This document shows, piece after piece, positions 36,911 through 44,914 of a stretch of DNA of 51,153 nt; position 1 is the stretch's first letter, and each line of letters begins with the position of its first letter. The stretch comes from an uncultured Candidatus Saccharibacteria bacterium (lineage in GTDB: Bacteria > Patescibacteriota > Saccharimonadia > Saccharimonadales > Saccharimonadaceae). Under the pieces are notes generated by a model. The model ran no database searches, was not told the origin of the DNA, and worked only from the letters and a program-made list of their open reading frames with translations. A program made the translations under genes and the position numbers. Location of the stretch: assembly GCA_948663575.1 (NCBI GenBank), contig CAPNAV010000004.1, forward strand, positions 1 to 51,153. Direction: 5' to 3'.

Positions 36911-37576
36911 ATGATGAAAGCTCAGCGTCAAAACGACCAAGTCACCTCTAGCGAAACCGCCGAGATCCTACGGCTTGCCCAGCAATGCCTTCCTCTGGCT
37001 GGGGATTTTGTTGAGCTCGGTTGCTACCGTGGTGATACTTCCGTTCTACTAGGTAAACTTTTGCAGGAATACTCCACTTCTGAGAATTCAAAATCCACTA
37101 ACATCAAGCCTTCTTTAGCCAAAGATAATCTCAATATTAATACTAATCGCAAACTCTGGATCTATGATTCTTTTGCTGGCCTCCCCGATAAAACTCCTGA
37201 AGACGCTTCTGGCGCTGGCGCTAATTTCCAAGCCGGCGAACTCCTCGTCACTAAGCGTGAGGTTGTTGCCAAGATTCGCAAACACGGCCTCCAGAATGTC
37301 GTCATTAAAAAAGCCTGGTTTAGCGACCTCACCAGCCAAGATTTACCTGCCCAGATCGCCTTCGCCTTTTGTGATGGCGACCTCTATTCATCCATCAAAA
37401 TCAGCCTCCAGCTCGTCCTCCCACGCCTTTCTAAGCGGGGAATTATCGTTGTTCACGATTATAACAATCCCGAACTCCCCGGTTCTAGTCGCGCTGTTGA
37501 CGAATTTCTCCGCAGTCACCCTCAGTATCGCCTCCAAGTTCGCTACACTCTAGCAATTTTGAGTAAAGAGTGCTAA
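36911..37576 (+). CDS. TylF/MycF-like SAM-dependent methyltransferase
   Basis: 221 aa. Rossmann methyltransferase of the macrocin O-methyltransferase (TylF) type: GDFVELGCYRGDTSVLLG (SAM-binding loop), LWIYDSFAGLPDKTPEDAS, FAFCDGDLYSSIKISL (metal-binding acids) and GIIVVHDYNNPELPGSSRAV. Acceptor unknown; such proteins modify sugars of antibiotics or surface glycans. Translated from a probably leaderless message. Its last codons overlap the CIRCE-like element of the next gene. Confidence 0.8.
   Translation: MMKAQRQNDQVTSSETAEILRLAQQCLPLAGDFVELGCYRGDTSVLLGKLLQEYSTSENSKSTNIKPSLAKDNLNINTNRKLWIYDSFAGLPDKTPEDASGAGANFQAGELLVTKREVVAKIRKHGLQNVVIKKAWFSDLTSQDLPAQIAFAFCDGDLYSSIKISLQLVLPRLSKRGIIVVHDYNNPELPGSSRAVDEFLRSHPQYRLQVRYTLAILSKEC
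37550..37576 (+). promoter_or_regulatory. CIRCE-like HrcA operator upstream of dnaJ
   Basis: CTAGCAATT-N9-GAGTGCTAA. The right half is a perfect match to the CIRCE consensus (TTAGCACTC-N9-GAGTGCTAA), and the left half agrees at 6 of 9 positions with the correct 9-bp spacing. It overlaps the end of the methyltransferase gene and a possible TAATAT -10 (37574-37579). HrcA control of dnaJ is the inference. The following 240 nt contain only small hairpins. Confidence 0.55.
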
Positions 37577-37821
37577 TATGTTTAGTAGGTAGTACTGACG
37601 GTTCTTTCTAGCTTTGGAGAAAGGAAAGCAGGTATATCTATGCTTTTGAGTTTTTGCCTGTTAGGCGAGCCTTTTGAAATAGAAAAGCCGCTCCTTAAAA
37701 GATAACAATAAACACATTGCAATTCCTTTCTAGCAAATCTTTATATCAACGTCAGACTCTTTTAAGGCCCAGCAAGTTTCACTTGTTCAATGGCTACTAC
37801 CGGTAAATAATTCAATATATT

Positions 37822-38724
37822 ATGGCAAAACGAGATTATTACGAAGTTTTAGGTGTTTCAAAAACCGCCTCTGATGATGAAATCAAGAAGGCTTATCGTA
37901 AGTTGGCCGTCAAATATCACCCCGATAAAAATCCTGGCAACAAAGAAGCTGAGGAAAAGTTCAAGGAAATTTCCGAAGCACACGAAGTCTTATCTGACAA
38001 ACAGAAACGCGCCCGTTATGATCAATTTGGTCACGCCGGTGTCGGCGGCGCTGGTTCCGCCTCTGGTAATCCATTTCAGAATGGCAATTTCAACTTTAAT
38101 GGCCAGGGCTTTAATTTCGACTTTGGTGGCGGCGGCCTTGACGATATCCTGGGGTCTATCTTTGGTTTTGGTGGTGGTCAGCGTCGTCCTTCGCGTGGCA
38201 CCGATTACCGCACTACGGTCGTGCTAAGCTTCGAGGAAGCCGTATTTGGCGCGACCAAAACCGTCACCGCCGATGGCAAAGACCTCAAAGTCAAAATCCC
38301 CGCCGGCATCGACGATGGCATGTCTATTCGCCTCAGTGGCAAGGGCGGCGCCGCTCCCAAGGGTGGCACGAAGGGCGACCTCTATGTCCAGGTTCGCGTC
38401 AAGCCTCATAAACATCTCACTCGCGAAGGCAGCATCATTCTCTCTGAAAAGGTTGTTTCCATGGTTGACGCCGCTCTCGGCACCGAAATCGACGTCGAGA
38501 CCGTTGACGGCAACGTTCGTATGAAAGTCCCCGCCGGCACCCAATCTGGCACCCCGTTCAAATTATCCGGCCATGGCGTTCCGCTCATGCGTAGTGATGG
38601 CGACCGCGGTCCTCATATCGTTACTGTTATCGTCGAAACTCCCAAAAATCTCAGCAAGCGCCAAAAAGAGCTTCTCGAGGAATTTCGTGACCCCAAAAGC
38701 AAGAAACGTGGTTTCTGGGGCTAA
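37822..38724 (+). CDS. DnaJ-family co-chaperone (CbpA-like)
   Basis: 300 aa. J domain at 1-70 with the HPD motif (VKYHPDKNPGN), a Gly/Phe-rich linker (about 75-120, NFNGQGFNFDFGGGG), then the two C-terminal substrate-binding beta domains (TVVLSFEEAVFGATKTV, KVKIPAGIDDGMSIRLSGKG, HGVPLMRSDGDRGPHIV). The CxxCxGxG zinc finger of classical DnaJ is absent, as in CbpA/DjlB-type proteins. It stimulates DnaK. The ATG at 37822 has no clear ribosome-binding site; the next best would disrupt the J domain. Confidence 0.9.
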   Translation: MAKRDYYEVLGVSKTASDDEIKKAYRKLAVKYHPDKNPGNKEAEEKFKEISEAHEVLSDKQKRARYDQFGHAGVGGAGSASGNPFQNGNFNFNGQGFNFDFGGGGLDDILGSIFGFGGGQRRPSRGTDYRTTVVLSFEEAVFGATKTVTADGKDLKVKIPAGIDDGMSIRLSGKGGAAPKGGTKGDLYVQVRVKPHKHLTREGSIILSEKVVSMVDAALGTEIDVETVDGNVRMKVPAGTQSGTPFKLSGHGVPLMRSDGDRGPHIVTVIVETPKNLSKRQKELLEEFRDPKSKKRGFWG

Positions 38725-38747
38725 AATTCGAAAGTAGCGTTTTAACG

Positions 38748-38776
38748 TTGACTTTTTAGTTAAAGTGTGCTATAAT
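38748..38776 (+). promoter_or_regulatory. Leaderless promoter of the protease-like gene
   Basis: TTGACT (38748-38753), 17 bp, TATAAT (38771-38776) with TGC extension, then exactly six bases before ATG 38783. Confidence 0.75.
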
Positions 38777-38782
38777 GGAAGT

Positions 38783-39298
38783 ATGGATATGCAAAAAAAG
38801 CAAAAACCGCTCAAGATTATCGGCAATAGCACTAGAATCAGTGTAGCCGGAATTAACGATGTCCCAGCCAAGGTTGATACCGGTGCTACCATTTCCTCGA
38901 TTTGGGCTAGTAATATTTGTATAACCAGTAATAACGAGTTAGAGTTCACGCTTTTCACTCCTGGTCATGAGCTTTATACTGGAGAACGTCTGCGCACTCG
39001 GGAGTTTAAGGCCCGCAATATCCGCAATTCCACCGGTCAAGAATCGGTTCGCTATCTCGTCAAGCTTCCCACGGTGATTAATGGTAGACGTATTCGTATA
39101 AGCTACACTCTCGCTAATCGCGGCAAGAATGACTTTCCGGTTTTGATTGGTCGTCAAGCTCTCAAAGGCAAATTTCTCGTTGATGTCTCAAAACTTGGAG
39201 TTGCCTACAAAGCGCGCAAGGTTAATAGCACCCTTAATGCCGAATTATCCGCTGACCCCCAAAAATTTCATCAAAAATACATGGCACAAGGTAAGTAA
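38783..39298 (+). CDS. Retropepsin-like 'ATP-dependent zinc protease' family protein
   Basis: 171 aa from ATG 38783, the first ATG after the -10 at leaderless distance; the frame extends to 38765 but through the promoter. Matches the PF05618-type domain: INDVPAKVDTGATISSIWAS with the aspartic-protease-like DTGA motif, and DFPVLIGRQALKGKFLVDVS. This family is usually encoded beside RimK-type ligases, as here (two ATP-grasp genes follow). It may process or counteract poly-glutamate tails; the activity is inferred from neighbours. Confidence 0.75.
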   Translation: MDMQKKQKPLKIIGNSTRISVAGINDVPAKVDTGATISSIWASNICITSNNELEFTLFTPGHELYTGERLRTREFKARNIRNSTGQESVRYLVKLPTVINGRRIRISYTLANRGKNDFPVLIGRQALKGKFLVDVSKLGVAYKARKVNSTLNAELSADPQKFHQKYMAQGK

Positions 39299-39305
39299 TG
39301 AATAT

Positions 39306-40043
39306 ATGAAAGAACTTCTCTATACAACTCGTAACGATCTTTCAGTGCCATTTTTTGATGGCTGGCAAGTTGAATATTATGACACTACGGACGGAAAAGT
39401 TCCTGCTGATCTTGTTTACTTTCGCGATCCATTTAACGATCCAGACTATCAGCCAAATTCTGCGCGTATTGATCAGATCATCTCTCAATACCATTCAGCT
39501 AGAATCATTGACCAGCTCCGCTCCTTTCAGGATATTTTAGATCACGAGGACAAATATAAGCAGAGTCAGCTATACCAAGATCTATATCCCAACACTTGGC
39601 TCCCGAGCCAGCACGAATTTGTCGTAGGAAGCAATATCGCAAAACCACGCATCTCTCAACGCGCCAAAAATATTCTATTCGACCTTAACGGCCAACAAAT
39701 AGACGACCAATGGATTATCCAAGAGCTTTTTGATATTAACGAGGAACTGCGAGTCTATGTCGTAGCTGGAGAAATCTTGCCTATCGCCAGTATAAAGAGT
39801 AGTAAAGCCAACGGTCCCGTCAAAGTTATCGGCACGAGGGCTTTGACTCATCAAGAAGTCGACTTTGTCCGCGAAGTCATGAAAAAATGCCCTCTCGATA
39901 TTGCCGGACTCGACATCGCGATTTTGCGAGACGGTAAACTCCGCCTTATCGAAGCAAACCGCTCACCTCAGTTTAAGCGCTATATAGAGCTCACGGGTGT
40001 CAATATAGTAGACAAAATCGCCCAAAATTGTTCTATAATGTAG
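39306..40043 (+). CDS. ATP-grasp domain protein
   Basis: 245 aa from ATG 39306, 7 nt after the previous gene; a longer in-frame opening to 39147 would overlap that gene and is not needed. C-terminal ATP-grasp features: WIIQELFDINEELRVYVVAG, ILPIASIKSS, LDIAGLDIAILRDGKLRLIE and ANRSPQF with the Mg-binding Glu/Asn pair. The N-terminal part (GWQVEYYDTTDGKVPADLVY) is divergent. Likely a ligase partner of the RimK-like enzyme downstream; substrate unknown. Confidence 0.7.
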   Translation: MKELLYTTRNDLSVPFFDGWQVEYYDTTDGKVPADLVYFRDPFNDPDYQPNSARIDQIISQYHSARIIDQLRSFQDILDHEDKYKQSQLYQDLYPNTWLPSQHEFVVGSNIAKPRISQRAKNILFDLNGQQIDDQWIIQELFDINEELRVYVVAGEILPIASIKSSKANGPVKVIGTRALTHQEVDFVREVMKKCPLDIAGLDIAILRDGKLRLIEANRSPQFKRYIELTGVNIVDKIAQNCSIM

Positions 40044-40101
40044 ATAACTATTTATTCTACTGTTCTGGCTTATTGCACTAAAACCCAAAACTGTAAACTT
40101 A

Positions 40102-40130
40102 TTGACGTATAATATCAGGTATTGTATAAT
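40102..40130 (+). promoter_or_regulatory. Promoter of the rimK-like gene
   Basis: TTGACG (40102-40107), 17 bp, TATAAT (40125-40130), nine bases to ATG 40140, leaving at most a 2-4 nt leader and no ribosome-binding site. Confidence 0.7.
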
Positions 40131-40139
40131 CTAATCATT

Positions 40140-41048
40140 ATGAAAATCGCAATTCTATCCAACGGCAACGCCAATTATTCTACTAAGCGTCTCGTCGAAG
40201 AAGCTGAGAAGCACAGTCATCAAGTACGCGTCATAAAATATAAGAATTGTTACCTTTCTCTCGACGAAAAGCACCCCACGGTCTATTACCATGGCAAACC
40301 TCTCTGTATGTATGATGCCATTATTCCTCGTATTTCCAATAATATGACCCGTTACGGATGCGCCGTCGTTCGTCAATTCGAGATGCAGGGTGCTTGGGTT
40401 TCCTCTAGCTCGATTGCCATCACTCGTGCTCGCGACAAACTGCGTTCTCAGCAAATTCTCACCAAAGCCGGCATCGACACTCCGAAGACCCTTGTTTCCC
40501 GTAATACCGCCGATATTGACGACCTTCTCGAACAAATTGGTCTCCCGGTCATTATTAAGCTTGCCTCCGGCACTCATGGCAACGGTGTCGTTCTAGCTGA
40601 GACCAAAAAAGCCGCCAAATCCGCTCTCCAGGCCTTTTATTTATATAACGAAGATGGCACCAATATCCTTTTGCAGGAATATGTTAAAGAATCCGCCGGC
40701 GTCGATATCCGTGCTTTTGTCGTTGGTTCTCGCGTTGTTGCCAGTATGAAACGTCAGTCTCTCGACGACGATTTTCGCAGCAACCTCCATAAAGGTGGCG
40801 AAGGTGCCAGTATCAAACTTACTGCCGAAGAAAGCCGCATCGCCGTCAAAGCCGCTAAGGCTATGGGGCTTCATATCGCTGGGGTCGACCTCATGCGTTC
40901 CAGTCGTGGCCCACTTGTCCTCGAAGTTAATGCTTCGCCTGGGTTTGGCATCGAGAAGATTACCGGCCGCAACGTTGCCGAAAAAATCATCGACTATGTC
41001 GAAAACAACGCCACTCGCCGCCACACCAAAGACCGCGTCGGAGCGTAA
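40140..41048 (+). CDS. rimK: RimK-type alpha-L-glutamate ligase
   Basis: 302 aa from ATG 40140. Standard RimK layout: N-terminal MKIAILSNGNANYSTKRLVE, IIPRISNNMTRYGCAVVRQF, then ATP-grasp KLRSQQILTKAGIDTPKTL, LPVIIKLASGTHGNGVVLAE, LLQEYVKESAGVDIRAFVVG, HKGGEGASIKL, and AGVDLMRSSRGPLVLEVNAS with the metal-binding ExN. Members add glutamate residues to ribosomal protein S6 or make coenzyme F420/lysine-type conjugates; the S6 role is probable but not proven here. Confidence 0.85.
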   Translation: MKIAILSNGNANYSTKRLVEEAEKHSHQVRVIKYKNCYLSLDEKHPTVYYHGKPLCMYDAIIPRISNNMTRYGCAVVRQFEMQGAWVSSSSIAITRARDKLRSQQILTKAGIDTPKTLVSRNTADIDDLLEQIGLPVIIKLASGTHGNGVVLAETKKAAKSALQAFYLYNEDGTNILLQEYVKESAGVDIRAFVVGSRVVASMKRQSLDDDFRSNLHKGGEGASIKLTAEESRIAVKAAKAMGLHIAGVDLMRSSRGPLVLEVNASPGFGIEKITGRNVAEKIIDYVENNATRRHTKDRVGA

Positions 41049-41100
41049 AATGCATCTCTGTTAATTTGTCATTTCACCTACTTCTCTTTTCAAAGAAAAA

Positions 41101-41125
41101 GGGGACTACAAAATCCGTAGTCCCC
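41101..41125. terminator. Bidirectional terminator
   Basis: GGGGACTAC/GTAGTCCCC, a perfect 9-bp stem between convergent genes, with an A-run before and T-poor 3' side. It fits termination of the minus-strand gene and of rimK. Confidence 0.75.
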
Positions 41126-41167
41126 ATAAGGTATTTAGGGTTTGGTTGGCACAACATTTCTCTGTTT

Positions 41168-41476
41168 CTACTCTTGTTCTTCCGTCGTTCCAGCATCTGA
41201 TGGCTTTGTATTTTCAGTAGGGCTCACTATCCCCAACAGCATGATCGAGAACGAGAATAGTATTGTGTGCGCAGTTGTATTATAGTTCACAAATAAGCTC
41301 CAAAACCACGCCGCACCAGATCCTACTACCAGTAAGATCAGTAACGCCAGCTCACTGTTGTTTGCTGTTTTCTGGCGCCCTCTTTGCCGCCGCGTGGAAT
41401 TGTCCTCGTCTTTGAGGTCGTTAAACATCCCACGTTTTTCACGATACCTGTGTAAGAAAGTTTTAATATGTGTCAT
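41168..41476 (-). CDS. Small two-span membrane protein
   Basis: 102 aa, ATG 41476 with AAAGGAGGGG upstream. Basic, charged N-terminal 40 residues, then two hydrophobic helices (LALLILLVVGSGAAWFWSLF and TILFSFSIMLLGIVS) and an acidic tail. Has its own promoter (41573-41545). Unknown function. Confidence 0.7.
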   Translation of the reverse strand: MTHIKTFLHRYREKRGMFNDLKDEDNSTRRQRGRQKTANNSELALLILLVVGSGAAWFWSLFVNYNTTAHTILFSFSIMLLGIVSPTENTKPSDAGTTEEQE

Positions 41477-41544
41477 AAATTCCCCTCCTTTTTTACGCCA
41501 CCAAAACCCTAGGCAGACTACCCGGAGTAGCTACCTCTATTATC

Positions 41545-41573
41545 ATTGTATCATACATTATCAAAAAAGTCAA
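41545..41573 (-). promoter_or_regulatory. Promoter of the two-span membrane protein gene
   Basis: Minus strand TTGACT (41573-41568), 17 bp, TACAAT (41550-41545), 68 nt before the start codon. Confidence 0.75.
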
Positions 41574-41597
41574 TACATCACCCAAAGAAATCTGTAT

Positions 41598-41813
41598 TGT
41601 CAAAAAATCAGGATTTTCCACCGATTTTAGCCTAAAATAGCCAAAAAAGTCCACAAAATAGCATGAAAGTGCGTGCCCCTCCGTAGGAGGCGAGCGAAAA
41701 AGAAATGCTAATTTCTTTTTTGAGCCGACGCCCGGAGTAAGAAAGCACCTTTCTTCAATTATGTCAAAAAAATCAGGCTTTTCCACAGTATTTTGCCCAA
41801 ATTTACGTAAAAA
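41598..41813. repeat. Imperfect direct repeat flanking a long hairpin
   Basis: TGTCAAAAAATCAGG...TTTTCCAC at 41598-41650 is repeated with changes at 41762-41813. Between them, GAAAGTGC (41665) pairs with GCACCTTTC (41745-41753), CTCCG with CGGAG, and AAAGAAAT with ATTTCTTT. A similar TGTCAAAAAATCC starts upstream of the second surface gene (about 44721). Could be a regulatory block or a small mobile remnant. Confidence 0.5.
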
Positions 41814-41827
41814 GTGGCACAAAGTGC

Positions 41828-41855
41828 TTGACATTTTTTTTTTATTGGATAAAAT
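41828..41855 (+). promoter_or_regulatory. Promoter of surface protein gene 1
   Basis: TTGACA (41828-41833), a 16-bp spacer with a run of ten T, then TAAAAT (41850-41855). The poly-T spacer length could vary by slippage, a possible phase-variation point. Confidence 0.65.
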
Positions 41856-41892
41856 GGAAAGCAGATAACAATTAATTTGAGGAGAATATCAA

Positions 41893-43074
41893 ATGAAGAA
41901 AAGTCAAATCTTGGCTGCTCTCGCTTTAGCTTTCGCGTTGGGTGTCGTTGCGCCTGTCGCTGGCGCTAACGCTAAATACGCTACTGGTTACACAACCCAG
42001 CAGACCAACGAGATGAATAATCTTGTTAGCTATGCTAATATTCTTGCAGCTAGCACTAAGAATCTTAATAACTACATTAGCCTTTATGAGACTATCGAAA
42101 CTGCCGACACTGGCGCTCGCGCACAACTCAGCAAAGTAATCACTGCCGCTATTAAGGTATATAATGACACTCCTGCTAAGGCTGACAGCGCTCTCAATAC
42201 CTTAATTCGCGACGCCGGATTGTATGGCTCTGTCGTTTTTGCGAACGACAACCTCAAACAGGACGCTAACGCTGAACAAGCTACTCCATTCACCTTGAAT
42301 GCTGCTTCAAGCGTTGGTAGCACTGCTAACGATCTTAAATCTGCTTATGACGCTTTAAGTGCCGTAGCTTCGAACGCCACTAAGAACGCAGAGATCTTAA
42401 AGCAGAATTACAAGTACAATGCAAGTGATGCGACTAACCAGGTAACTATCGCCTACAACAAATATACCGAAGTTGTTACGTCTGCTAATTACTGGAAAGA
42501 CCAGATTGAAAACGAAATTAGCAAACTCAGTGTAAATGCTACTCCAGCTTTGAATGCTCTTAATGCTATCGATCAGGATGCTTACAATGCTATGTTGGCA
42601 ACCGATGCATGGAAAAATGCTACAAGCAATACTAAGACTCAACAGGCCGTCCGCTGGGGATTGATTATTGACCTCGCTGAAGGCTTACCAAAATACAGTT
42701 TTGTTGCTCCAGTTATCAATGCTAAAGGTAACTTTGATAAATTACTCCCATCCAATGACACTGTTGTTCAATTCGACCAAGGCAAAGACTATGTATCTGC
42801 TTACACTAATGCCATTAAGGCATATCGTGATGGCAAAGCTCCAATCGACCCAGATGACCAACAGCCTACCGACCCATCCAACCCAAGTGATGATGACAAC
42901 AAAGGCGATGATGACAACAAAACCCCAACCACTCCAGGCACTGGTATCGTCAGTACTGCAGAAGGTTCTGCCTCTACCACCATCTCCATCGTTGCTGGTC
43001 TTGCTACCGCATTGACCGCCCTTGGTGCAGGTGTAGTTGCTTACCGCAACGCTCGCCGCTCGGGTGAGAAATAA
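41893..43074 (+). CDS. Secreted cell-wall surface protein 1
   Basis: 393 aa, ATG 41893 after TTGAGGAG. Signal peptide (MKKSQILAALALAFALG, cleavage near GANA), a 270-residue Ala/Asn/Thr-rich helical ectodomain, an acidic Pro/Asp linker (DDQQPTDPSNPSDDDNKGDD) and a C-terminal sorting-like end: TPGTG, a hydrophobic segment (ISIVAGLATALTALGAGVVA), then RNARRSGEK. TPGTG in place of LPXTG suggests attachment by a sortase. Its last 210 bp are identical to those of the second surface gene. Confidence 0.75.
   Translation: MKKSQILAALALAFALGVVAPVAGANAKYATGYTTQQTNEMNNLVSYANILAASTKNLNNYISLYETIETADTGARAQLSKVITAAIKVYNDTPAKADSALNTLIRDAGLYGSVVFANDNLKQDANAEQATPFTLNAASSVGSTANDLKSAYDALSAVASNATKNAEILKQNYKYNASDATNQVTIAYNKYTEVVTSANYWKDQIENEISKLSVNATPALNALNAIDQDAYNAMLATDAWKNATSNTKTQQAVRWGLIIDLAEGLPKYSFVAPVINAKGNFDKLLPSNDTVVQFDQGKDYVSAYTNAIKAYRDGKAPIDPDDQQPTDPSNPSDDDNKGDDDNKTPTTPGTGIVSTAEGSASTTISIVAGLATALTALGAGVVAYRNARRSGEK
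42865..43074 (+). repeat. 210-bp identical 3' end, copy 1
   Basis: The bases from CCTACCGACC (42865) through the stop codon are identical to 45866-46075, while the ectodomain-coding parts upstream are unrelated. The copy codes the acidic linker, TPGTG motif, membrane segment and basic tail. It indicates recent duplication or gene conversion. Confidence 0.9.
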
Positions 43075-43103
43075 TCTAGTTATACCTTAATAAAATAGCT
43101 AGT

Positions 43104-43130
43104 GAGTGACCCCAGCCTTTGGGGTCACTC
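43104..43130 (+). terminator. Terminator after surface protein 1
   Basis: GAGTGACCCCA/TGGGGTCACTC, an 11-bp perfect stem with a 5-nt loop. From here to 43330 I see nothing else. Confidence 0.85.
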
Positions 43131-43330
43131 TATATTCTGGCCTGGACGCTTTTGATTCAAAGCATATTAACACTGATGATGTACATAAAAACGCCCAGAC
43201 CCTCCAAACCCCAGACGCAAGATTGCCTAAATTTTGGAAAAAGATTAGAGCTTCGGCTTCATTCAGGATCCTCAATTTAACTTATATATCTACTGCAATC
43301 AACCCGCCTGGGGTTTTGAGATGCAAAAAG

Positions 43331-43708
43331 TTATTCTACTTCCAAGAAACGCGCACACTTTATCAATTTCTTGCACTGCTTCTTTGACAATACAATTTCC
43401 TCTGGTGACTTATGAATTTCGCAATGATAGTCATTATCATCCTCAGGTAATTGTTTTACATGCGTCTCCGCAGAACGGCAATCCCCTACGGTGACTGCTG
43501 CAATATTTTTTGTTTCTCTGCGCGTAGCTAGTATGCGAGCCGCCTCCATTTCGTCTCGACCACCCAGCCTGTCCACAGAAGTTCCGTGCGAGTCTTTAAA
43601 AATTGCTGACGAAAAACTCCCGTCTTCTTTTACATAGATTCCTTGAGGCTTAAAAGCTCGATATAATGATTCGGTATCATCGAAGTCCGTCTGCATAAAA
43701 TCTTTCAA
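43331..43708 (-). CDS. Hypothetical protein, third gene of unknown cassette
   Basis: 125 aa (start 43708, or 43696 for a shorter overlap). The stretch YRAFKPQGIYVKEDGSFSSA, FKDSHGTSVDRLGGRDEME is a recognisable pattern in small bacterial proteins that accompany a WDGYQA-type partner, as here; function unknown. It overlaps the preceding gene by up to 32 nt, giving translational coupling. Ends near the terminator region without its own signal. Confidence 0.6.
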   Translation of the reverse strand: MKDFMQTDFDDTESLYRAFKPQGIYVKEDGSFSSAIFKDSHGTSVDRLGGRDEMEAARILATRRETKNIAAVTVGDCRSAETHVKQLPEDDNDYHCEIHKSPEEIVLSKKQCKKLIKCARFLEVE

Positions 43709-44195
43709 TCAGCGCCTTAATCAGGGAACTATCTGCATTAATCTGTCCGTTTTTCTCATTCTCAGCAACATCTAGCTGAAAAACTTCCCAAACATCATCA
43801 GTGGTTGCCGTAATTTCCAGATACTCACCATTCTCCTTCTCCCATTCTAGCTGAATCGAGCCGTCCGAAATCGGAAAAATCTCTGGTTGCCTCGGTAAAT
43901 TATTTAGCCTTATAATATTCTGCAATTTTTCCACTAATTCTGGTGAAGATGTTACTGCTTGATATCCGTCCCAGCCTTCATTGAATCGCCGGAAACATTC
44001 CAGCTTTTGCAAGTTGCGGATATTGCGAATAATATTTTTAGCATTCTCGTCAGAAACAGCTTGCGACGATGCGTACTTTATTGGCAAAACCTCAGTCGAG
44101 CCATCTCGCGAAGAAGTCAAAAAACATTGCGAGTAAGCCACAGAACTATTCGCGACTGGATGTATCGTAACTGCCCGAGCTGTAGACGGCATCAT
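43677..44195 (-). CDS. Hypothetical protein, second gene of unknown cassette
   Basis: 172 aa, start ATG 44195 (a second ATG follows directly). Central FRRFNEGWDGYQAVTSSPEL and IFPISDGSIQLEWEKENGEY, LEITATTDDVWEVFQL form a known but uncharacterised pattern (WDGYGA ... GSIQLEWE). Its gene lies 5 nt after the DUF6941-like gene. No catalytic site is evident; a binding or regulatory role is possible. Confidence 0.6.
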   Translation of the reverse strand: MMPSTARAVTIHPVANSSVAYSQCFLTSSRDGSTEVLPIKYASSQAVSDENAKNIIRNIRNLQKLECFRRFNEGWDGYQAVTSSPELVEKLQNIIRLNNLPRQPEIFPISDGSIQLEWEKENGEYLEITATTDDVWEVFQLDVAENEKNGQINADSSLIKALIERFYADGLR

Positions 44196-44200
44196 AGGGG

Positions 44201-44656
44201 CTACTTTATCTCCTTATTTTTGTGCATACCAGCCGCTCGCACTGGAATTTCGTATACCCCAATTTCCTCGCCATTAAAGAGAATCGTAGTTGTATATTTA
44301 CCTGCTTTAGTCAAGATTACATTACGAAAATCAAAATTAGACTGCAAACTACAAGTTTCATTTTTATCTGGCAAATCATTTGGAGCAACGCATCCTGGCA
44401 TATCGAGCTTTGTTACAACCTCACCATCCGGATCCAAGAAAACCACTACCACGTGATTTGTCGTTTGTTGTTGAATGCCCGTTATAATGCATGACGCAGC
44501 AAAAGAATAATTACTTGGTAGAGCGACAGGCGTCAATTCGTCAAGCGGTTTTACTATCTGCCAAAAAGGCCCATTTGGAGTTAAAACTTGTTCAACTTTA
44601 TCGCAATAAATGAAGGAGGGAATATGTATACCAGTAGTTTTTTGATTAACATTCAT
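44201..44656 (-). CDS. DUF6941-like protein, first gene of unknown cassette
   Basis: 151 aa, ATG 44656 with AAAGGAG upstream. Beta-sandwich-like: IPSFIYCDKVEQVL at the start, NHVVVVFLDPDGEVVTKLDM in the middle, GKYTTTILFNGEEIGVYEIP near the end, the layout of DUF6941-type proteins. It opens the three-gene minus-strand cassette between the two surface genes. Promoter only weakly visible (TACAAT on the minus strand near 44710). Confidence 0.6.
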   Translation of the reverse strand: MNVNQKTTGIHIPSFIYCDKVEQVLTPNGPFWQIVKPLDELTPVALPSNYSFAASCIITGIQQQTTNHVVVVFLDPDGEVVTKLDMPGCVAPNDLPDKNETCSLQSNFDFRNVILTKAGKYTTTILFNGEEIGVYEIPVRAAGMHKNKEIK

Positions 44657-44846
44657 CTATTACTCCTTTAGCGATCTTTTATGATTTTCACTATATAACA
44701 ACTATATTGTATCACAGAAATGTCAAAAAATCCAATTCAACCATCAAAAGCCTTACGAACCTACTTATAATTATTGATATTCCGATAGAAACGCATACGA
44801 GTTTCTCTAAAATAGCCAACTTTTGCAAGAATCTTAAATAAAACGC

Positions 44847-44875
44847 TTGACATTGCTAAACGTGATATATACAAT
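44847..44875 (+). promoter_or_regulatory. Promoter of surface protein gene 2
   Basis: TTGACA (44847-44852), 17 bp, TACAAT (44870-44875), 39 nt before the start codon. Confidence 0.8.
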
Positions 44876-44914
44876 AAGAGCTAGATATAAGTTAAATTGA
44901 GGAGATAATCTCAA

